A stretch of 64,000 nt of DNA from Paraniabella hibiscisoli (GTDB lineage Bacteria; Bacteroidota; Bacteroidia; Chitinophagales; Chitinophagaceae). Positions 57,577 to 64,000 of the stretch are shown piece after piece. Within the stretch, counting starts at the first letter, position 1. Every line of letters begins with the position of its first letter. Where the stretch lies: positions 2,914,001 through 2,978,000 of the forward strand of contig NZ_JAKWBK010000001.1 in the NCBI RefSeq assembly GCF_022512515.1. Direction: 5' to 3'. The notes under the pieces are model-generated. The model saw only the letters and a program-made list of their open reading frames with translations, was not told the origin of the DNA and made no database searches. A program made the translations under genes and the position numbers.

Positions 57577-58706
57577 TTATTGAATGCCTGCTTTTTCAAA
57601 TGCCGCTTTGGCTTCTATCATCATACAAGCGCTTGATTGAGCTGTGAGTTGCGCTTCACCTGCTGGCGGCGCAATCCATGAAGGACCAAATAACAGCGAG
57701 TTCTTAAAAGTGGCCTTGGTCCATACATTAGTCGCATTGTTGTTGAAGAAGTTGATGAATTTTTTCTTGTAATCTTCGTTCAACCCTGGTTCCTGTATCA
57801 GCATTAAATAGTAGCGGATAAAGATGCCTTTGAACAGAGCATTATCGCCGGTCCCTTCATCACGCAATACATTATTACCCGAATCGATACACTTGGTAAT
57901 GGTGTAATTGGCACATTTCTGCGCATCGTTCAGGTAGGCGGCATCGCCGGTTATTTTATGCAGCTCTACCGCGGCACCTATAAAAGTACCGGTATTGTAA
58001 GTGAGCACTACTTTATTAATAGCACCGCTTTCTCCGTTGATATTATCATAGATACCGCCGGTAGCCCATTCGTACAAAGTATTCTTCTCCCACTCGTATA
58101 TTTTAATGGCCCAGGTTTTATAGGCTTCATCCTTGGTGGTATTATACAACCTGGCGGCAAGAATAGCTGCAGGACCATTAGAGCAGGCATTTTTACTATA
58201 CAACATATCCTTTCGCCATGCAATACCACCCTGGGCGAATTGCTCATTCCAGCCTTTGATGATGTCATTCCAAAGGTCTTTCGTAGCCGTCAGGTATTTC
58301 TCCTGTTTGGTTAGGTCATACATACGTAAAAATGTAAGTGCATTCCATTCCATATCATCGTAAAAGACGTTATAGTAGGTGTTGCCATTTTTACTTTTGA
58401 TGCCGGTAAACCATTTGTCGAAATAGCTGTTGAATCGCGTATCATTGCTGCGGATGAAAGCATCTATCAGAACATCCATGGCATGGGCATTGGGCCAGTA
58501 CTGAAAGCCATTATCTGTACCATTACTGCCATAATTGAAATAGCCTTGCTCATTCCAGAATTGGGTAATAAGGGCATTGGTCGCACTATCGGCTGCGGCG
58601 TTCCAGTTGATGTTTTCACCCTCTCCGTAAGTATATACATCCTTGAACTTCTCGCAGGAAAAAAGAAGCAGGTCAGGAGTGATATGATTAATATATTATT
58701 CCTCAT
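57577..58706 (-). CDS. glycoside hydrolase family 76 alpha-1,6-mannanase-like lipoprotein (one frameshift)
   Basis: About 376 residues. Lipoprotein signal MRNNILIISLLTCFFFSCEK, complete once a T is added near 58664. The (alpha/alpha)6 GH76 domain shows INWNAAADSATNALITQFWN, the catalytic Asp pair in YDDMEWNALTFL (about 118), YSKNACSNGPAAILAARLY, GGIYDN, VVLTYNTGTFIGAAVEL and SSACMMIEAKAAFE. Endo-alpha-1,6-mannanases of this family open the mannan backbone; GH92 removes side residues. Terminal gene of the SusC-SusD-SusE operon, 7 nt after SusE. Confidence 0.9.
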
Positions 58707-58713
58707 CTTATAA

Positions 58714-59860
58714 TTAGTTTACTTGTACAGAATGAGTATAAGGAGCTGTGCCCTGCATGATGATACTAATGGTTGTAGATTTGCCGTCTACTGCAGGCAT
58801 AAACTTCCACTTATCGTCCCATTGGGAAACATTAGGCAACACTCTTAAATAGTAGTAGGAGGCAGGGGAAGATGCTGTAGGCGGACTATCTGTACCTGTT
58901 ACAGTGCCTAACTGTGCAACTACATTGGCGCCATTAGCAACGGTTTGCATCTGGAATTTATAACGCTCATCACGTCCCCATGATTCCTGCCTGAAAGTTA
59001 CTACTCCGGTGCCCCGCCAAATGCCTTTGCCCTGGTAAGGCAGGTTAAATAATACCCTGTTCTCCGGACTGAAAAAGATGCCGATTGAAGTGATCTCCGT
59101 ATAGGCAATAGTGGCGGTATTGAAATCGAGGTTGATGCGATATACAGCCGTTTTTGAAGCAGTAATAGCGCCGGTTTCTGTAGCCTCTTTTAACGAGCTG
59201 CCGTTATCCGAATAGAAAATGCGTGGAGTGCCATTATTACGATCAGTAAAGTAATAGGCTTTTCCAGCTTCCAGCCTGGTATAAATTTCAAATTCACCCG
59301 CTGCATTTAATTTAAATGGCATTGCCTGCGCCAGGTTGGTACCGGTCTCAGATCCCTCTCCTGTAATAAATACTTCATCTGGTAAGTCAGCAAAACCCTG
59401 CAGTGCAGTAATAGTGAGCAAAGCCGATTGATCTGATTTAATGGTATTAATACCCCTAGATGCAACAACAGTCCATTTCACTTCACCAGTGCTACCGGAA
59501 GCAATACCCGCTAGGCCGGCGATACGGTTTAAGATCTTATGGGTGATGGTAGCTCCACTTGAAAACCCGTTATTGTCTGATACGATCTTGTACAAAGGTT
59601 TTGAAAAATCGCCGGTAGATTTGTCAAATACTACTTCATAAGACGCTGCACCACCGTCTTCTGCTTTTACCGCTTCCCATTCAAAATAAAGAGAGGCCGA
59701 TGCAGAACTCAAAAGTTTAACAGACCTGTTATTTACGGAGAGTACAGCGCTTTTACTGGAGTGATATTTACATCTGTATAATTCATGTCTTCTTTTTGCA
59801 GCTAAAGAATAGCACAGCTACAAGAAAGGAACCTAGTAATTTTATAATTATATGTTTCAT
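58714..59860 (-). CDS. SusE-like surface glycan-binding lipoprotein (two frameshifts)
   Basis: About 382 residues. Lipobox VAVLFFSCKKKT. Restoring one base near 59788 and one near 59740 (both short, no long homopolymer) joins the signal to MNYTDVNITPVKAL and NNRSVKLLSSASASLYFEW, the start of a SusE N-terminal Ig-like domain. Two carbohydrate-binding beta domains follow (DEVFITGEGSETGTN ... SIGIFFSPENRVLFNLPYQG, GRDERYKFQMQT). It sits between SusD and GH76 in the minus-strand operon and should hold mannan at the cell surface. Confidence 0.85.
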
Positions 59861-59886
59861 GTATAAAAATTTTGATATAAAGAAAG

Positions 59887-61507
59887 TTAGTTTCCGTATC
59901 CGGTATTATTAGGTAAGAGGTTCTTATTCTGATCAATTTCCGCCCTGGGAACCGACCATAAATAATCCCGCCCTTCATCAAATTTTCGGGTGTCTAGTAC
60001 AATGTAAGCCGTATTGTTATTGGCAAATTTTGCACCGTTTACTACACCGTTCAGGTATTGTGAACCTGCTTTCCAGCGAACGATATCAAAGTATCGCAGA
60101 CCTTCCAAAGCGAGTTCGCTTCTGCGTTCATTCCAGATGGTGCTGCGCATTTGAGTTTGCGGTAAGCCTGAAGGATAATCTAGCGCCGACGCTAGTGTAA
60201 AGCCGCCCTGGTACGAATGGCTTTGATGGTTTTATCCCAAACGGTAGCATTCATCTGTCCCAGCTCAAATTTAGCTTCCGCATTCATAAGTAATATGTCA
60301 GCATACCTCATTATAATGATATTTAAGCCTGAGTTTAAAGTCTGATCAGCTGCCACATCGAAATACTTTCTGATATAATAACCAGTGGAAGTAGCATTTG
60401 CTGCTGCATTTACATAAGCATCGGGTGTTCCGCTACCCGGCCTGGTCCTGATGGTTGCTATAGATCCATCCAGCTTTTGAATGGTGCTGCCATCGTAGAA
60501 CACCGTTGCCGCCAGTCGCGGGTCCCTGTTGATGTAAGGATTATTATCATTGTAAGAAGGATCCTGGCTGATCGTATTACCATTCAACATGATATAGCTG
60601 TTTACAAGTCCCTGCAGCGGCGCATAAGCATTAAGGTTAGCCCCCAGAGTAAGCGGCGCAGCATTATAATACTTACCCCATGTTTTTTATTGATCAGGTA
60701 GCCATAATCGAGAATCACTTCGCTGTTATACTCGTTAGCCACGGTAAATAAACCAGGGTAGCTGGGAAATAAACTGTAGGAACCAAACTTATCCTGGTTA
60801 TTGATGAGGCTATCTGTATAAGTCGCCACTTTTGCCCAATTACTTTCATAAAGATAGGCTCTTGCTTGCAGGGCACAGGCTGCAGCTTTAGTTGTCCTGG
60901 CCTTGTCTAATCCAGACAGATTATTTTTAGACGGTAGCAATTGCATAACCTCATCAAGTTCAGAATGCACGAAGGATAGTATTTCATTTTTACTGGTGCG
61001 TGGCATTGTTTTGGACTGCTCTAAGGTGATATCAGTAGTAGCAAAAGGAACAGCGCCATAAAAGTTAACCAGCCTGAAATAGATATAGGCCCTTATAAAG
61101 CGAATCTCTGCTTTTCTTTGAGCTTTTAATGCATCAGGCATATTAGGTACTCGGTCAACATTGTCCAGGTAAATATGACAGGTTTTTAAGCCTCCATAAG
61201 CATCCTTCCATTCTGTTTTAAACCGCTCCAGGGTGGGATCCGCATTGCCATTGCGGATAATCCGCTGATTGGTATTAGAGCGTCCTTCAAATACATTGTC
61301 GCTTAAAGCTTCATCATTCCACATTTTATCGGCAGAGTACATCTGGTTATAGGCCATATTGACCATCAGGTCAGCATTAGAGGCAGAAAGCCAGAAGTTC
61401 TCATCCGTATATTGATTGGTTGGATATAAATCCATTTTGTTGCAATTGCTAAAGGTAACCACCAGTGCAAACAAGGCTATTACCCATGTTATTTTTCTAT
61501 TCTTCAT
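59887..61507 (-). CDS. SusD/RagB-family lipoprotein of the mannan locus (two frameshifts)
   Basis: About 540 residues, lipobox VVTFSNCNKMDL. SusD pattern: DENFWLSASNADLMVNMAYN, KAEIRFIRAYIYFRLVNFYG, AAACALQARAYLYESNWAKV, MRYADILLMNAEAKFELGQ, IWNERRSELALEGLRYFDIV, ending IDQNKNLLPNNTGYGN. Breaks near 60673 (A-run; restores KKTWGKYYNAAPLTLGAN) and 60208 (GG; restores RAGFTLASALDYPSG) take one base each. It lies 12 nt after SusC. Confidence 0.9.
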
Positions 61508-61519
61508 GTTCAGTACCTT

Positions 61520-64000
61520 TTAAAATTGAATGTCTAAACCAAATCCATAATAACGCAGCGTAGGGTAATTACGTCCGCTATTGGCAGCACCCGACATATT
61601 GGAATTGAATTCCGATGATTCAGGATCGATCCATGACTCGCGGCTTAGCGTGATCAGGTTTTGCGCATTTACATAAATTCTTGCTTTCTGAATTCCTATT
61701 TTTTCAGTTAACAGAGCAGGCACGGTATAGCCCAGCTGTATATTTTTTAACCTGGCATAAGCTCCGTTAAACTGGAACAGATCAGATCCCCTGCCATAGT
61801 TGTTTAAACGGGAGGGAGAGCCTGTGGCAGTTAAACGTGGCCACCTTGCATCTGAATTAGTGGGGGTCCAATAATCCAGCTGGTGCTGGTAAATTGCATA
61901 AGAATAGTTTTCGTGAAAAGGCTCAACCAGTTCGCCCCTTACAAACATATCCCTGGCTCCTACGCCCTGCCAGAACATAGAAAAGTCAATTCCTTTGTAA
62001 GCTACATTGTAAGTGAGTCCGAAGTTGTAACGAGGGAAAGCATAACCCAATATGAAACGGTCCTTCGCATCAATAACGCCATCATTGTTCCTGTCCACAT
62101 ATTTTACATCTCCGGGTCTTAAATCAGATGAGCTTAGTCCAACCGGTAGCGCAGATGTTTCGATCTCCTGCATCGACTGGAAGTAACCGTCTGTTTTCAA
62201 TCCGTAGTAAGCATTGAATGGTACGCCAATACGGGTGAGTTTGTCTATATTGTCTGATGTGCTGATCTGCTCAAAGCCTTCGAATTTGGTTACTTCATTT
62301 CTCGAGTCTCCAACATTGGCCGCTATGCTATGTGAAAAAGCCCCTGTAGTAAATGCATAACCAATATTTAACTCCCAGCCCTGGTTTTTCATTTCTCCAA
62401 CATTATACGATTCAAGCTCGGTGCCGAACGTAGATGGTATCACTGGTTTAACCAGAATGTCCTTTGTAACCTTGTAGAAATAGTCAAATGAAACGTTCAG
62501 TTTGTTTCTGAAGAAGGTAGCGTCTATACCGAAATTGCTGTTATGGGTTGACTCCCATCTTAAATCCTGGTTGCCATAAACAAAACCACCACCTGCTAAG
62601 CTGGAATCGCCCACCACGTAAGAATTGGGGAACAAGCTGTAGCGCGTCATGTATAAGTAGTCGCTTATGTTTTGGTTGCCCAATACACCATAGCTGGCTC
62701 TTATTTTAAGGTCGCCAATCCTGTCTCTGTAGCTTTTCATGAAAGATTCATTCGTAAGTCTCCAAGCCAATGAACCTGAAGGGAAGAAGCCCCACCTGTT
62801 TGCTTTAGCGAATTTGGACGATCCGTCGTATCGAAAACTGAACTCAGCATAATACGTATCGTCAAAAACATAGCCTAAGCGGCCGAATAAGGAGCTCAGG
62901 CTGGTTTGCGTAGTGTTATTGCGTGTTAAATTGGATCCGTTCATGTCTACAACTGTACCTGTAGTAGGAATCCCCAAAAGCGAATCTGTGTTCCAATAAG
63001 TAGTTCTGCTATGCCGTCCGGTAAAAGATTCATTAGAACCTCCAAAAAGCCCGGTAATATTATGTTTTCCAAAAGTTTTATTATAGTCTAAAAGCAGCTG
63101 GTAATTCATTAAACTGGCTTTACGATTATAATCAGAAGTTTCTCTCCTGGGATTCATGGTTACAGAAGGTGTAACCGCATCTTCGCTGGCATAAAGCGGG
63201 AATTGCTTTCTCCAGCTAAACTGGTTGTCGGCATATACATCGGCGCCTACAATACCCCTTAACTTCAAACCGGAAAACAATTTTACATCCAGGTTCAGGT
63301 TGATATTGATATAATCGTTATTGTCTTCGATAAACCCTCCCTGTCTCAGCTCGCCCAAAGGATTTTGATCAGTAAGTGCATTATTAACCAGGTACTTGCC
63401 ATTGTCGGCCTGCATCCTGTAATAATAATATGGAGGGATGCGGGTTGAGTTGATGATGGCGTTTCCTGCTGTAGTGTTCAACGAATTGGTACGGGTATAC
63501 GCCATGATAGAGGTGAACTTAAAACGACCAAACTCTGTAGTAATATTCGAACGCAGGTTGTAACGCTTCAGTCCGTAGTTGCCCACAAAATTGCTGCGCT
63601 GGTTATAATATCCACCCGAAAACAAATAAGTGGTATTATCACTTCCTCCGGATACACGCATGTTATAGGTTTGCTGTAAGCCCGGTTCCAGGATCTGGTT
63701 AAAATTCCACTGCTCTTCATTCCGATGGTTGTACAGGTCCTGTATCTGATCGGGCGTGAATTCAGGGGAAGCGCCGATATTCGTTAATGCCAGGTTTTTC
63801 AAGGTCGCATTCTGATATCCCTGCACCGGGCTAAAGAGTATATGTGGATCCTGCCAGCCTAATTGACTGCTTACATTAATAGTGGGTTTCTGGTTTTTTC
63901 TACCTCGCTTGGTAGTTACTAAAATAACACCGTTGGCAGAGCGCGATCCGTAGATAGCAGCGGTTCCGGCATCTTTTAAAACTGATACGCTTTGAATATC
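61520..64000 (-). CDS. SusC/RagA-family TonB-dependent transporter, 3' part (runs off the window)
   Basis: 826 codons are inside the window, without any break, and the 5' end lies beyond base 64000. The visible part starts in the plug domain (IQSVSVLKDAGTAAIYGSRS, NGVILVTTKRG) and runs through the barrel (FVYGNQDLRWESTHNSNFGI, YVDRNNDGVIDAKDRFILGY, AYARLKNIQLGYTVP), ending YYGFGLDIQF. The N-terminal signal, regulatory-like domain and TonB box are not visible. It imports glycans for the SusD-SusE-GH76 set. Confidence 0.93.
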   Translation of the reverse strand, partial: DIQSVSVLKDAGTAAIYGSRSANGVILVTTKRGRKNQKPTINVSSQLGWQDPHILFSPVQGYQNATLKNLALTNIGASPEFTPDQIQDLYNHRNEEQWNFNQILEPGLQQTYNMRVSGGSDNTTYLFSGGYYNQRSNFVGNYGLKRYNLRSNITTEFGRFKFTSIMAYTRTNSLNTTAGNAIINSTRIPPYYYYRMQADNGKYLVNNALTDQNPLGELRQGGFIEDNNDYININLNLDVKLFSGLKLRGIVGADVYADNQFSWRKQFPLYASEDAVTPSVTMNPRRETSDYNRKASLMNYQLLLDYNKTFGKHNITGLFGGSNESFTGRHSRTTYWNTDSLLGIPTTGTVVDMNGSNLTRNNTTQTSLSSLFGRLGYVFDDTYYAEFSFRYDGSSKFAKANRWGFFPSGSLAWRLTNESFMKSYRDRIGDLKIRASYGVLGNQNISDYLYMTRYSLFPNSYVVGDSSLAGGGFVYGNQDLRWESTHNSNFGIDATFFRNKLNVSFDYFYKVTKDILVKPVIPSTFGTELESYNVGEMKNQGWELNIGYAFTTGAFSHSIAANVGDSRNEVTKFEGFEQISTSDNIDKLTRIGVPFNAYYGLKTDGYFQSMQEIETSALPVGLSSSDLRPGDVKYVDRNNDGVIDAKDRFILGYAFPRYNFGLTYNVAYKGIDFSMFWQGVGARDMFVRGELVEPFHENYSYAIYQHQLDYWTPTNSDARWPRLTATGSPSRLNNYGRGSDLFQFNGAYARLKNIQLGYTVPALLTEKIGIQKARIYVNAQNLITLSRESWIDPESSEFNSNMSGAANSGRNYPTLRYYGFGLDIQF

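Overview
The window is from a Bacteroidota chromosome, most likely a member of the Chitinophagaceae. The grounds are two SusC/SusD pairs, a TonB receptor with two DUF4249 lipoproteins, a sensor with a two-component propeller of the hybrid (HTCS) type, many lipoprotein signal peptides of the Bacteroidota kind, promoter elements resembling TAnnTTTG, and moderate-to-low G+C. It is almost entirely a carbohydrate-degradation region. No rRNA, tRNA, CRISPR array, transposase or phage gene was seen.

Quality note that governs every entry: nearly all long genes are interrupted, but in about 56 of about 57 places adding one base, usually in a homopolymer (G4-G5, A5-A7, T5-T7), rejoins two halves of one conserved protein. 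The exception lies in an A9 tract. I therefore give one CDS per reconstructed gene and list the break points. I think these are uncorrected read errors, not real pseudogenes.

Layout. (1) 91-2536, + strand: an alkylation-damage operon: HTH-methyltransferase (Ada C-terminal half), a 2OG-Fe(II) oxygenase, a free-standing Ada zinc domain, and AlkB. (2) 2571-4769: an esterase, a small overlapping minus-strand set (unknown ORF, NTF2-like, MazG-like) and a VOC protein. (3) 5063-31818, nearly all + strand with short gaps and start-stop overlaps: GH2, GH115, Gfo/Idh/MocA oxidoreductase, GH2, GH95, GH106-type, GH29, alpha/beta-hydrolase esterase, mannonate dehydratase, SGNH/SASA esterase, aldo/keto reductase, (minus-strand DUF3472 protein), GH51, metallophosphoesterase, SDR mannonate/fructuronate-type oxidoreductase and an aldose epimerase. 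This set would strip uronic acid, fucose, rhamnose, arabinose, galactose and acetyl groups from a branched plant-type glycan and pass the uronate through fructuronate and mannonate. (4) 31956-35941: TonB receptor plus two tandem DUF4249 lipoproteins. (5) 36324-41221: a LacI-family regulator and, converging on it, a split HTCS (sensor kinase, then a separate receiver-AraC regulator). (6) 41537-49739: TIG/NHL lipoprotein, SusC, SusD, DUF1735 lipoprotein, DUF4488-like protein. (7) 50146-54708: glutaminase-A-like DUF4965 protein and GH127 beta-L-arabinofuranosidase. (8) 55092-64000: GH92 alpha-mannosidase facing a minus-strand SusC-SusD-SusE-GH76 operon, an alpha-mannan type locus cut by the window edge.

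The most interesting non-coding signal is a ~65-bp element found twice with identical internal spacing (41252-41316 and 49833-49897): two G-x-G/T-ACAA boxes 21 bp apart, then GAAAAATCGTTTTTG, then an 11-bp gap and TAYCTTTA. It probably is the HTCS-controlled promoter that ties operons 6 and 7 together. A second, LacI-like palindrome (TCAAACGWTTGA) occurs before genes of region 3.
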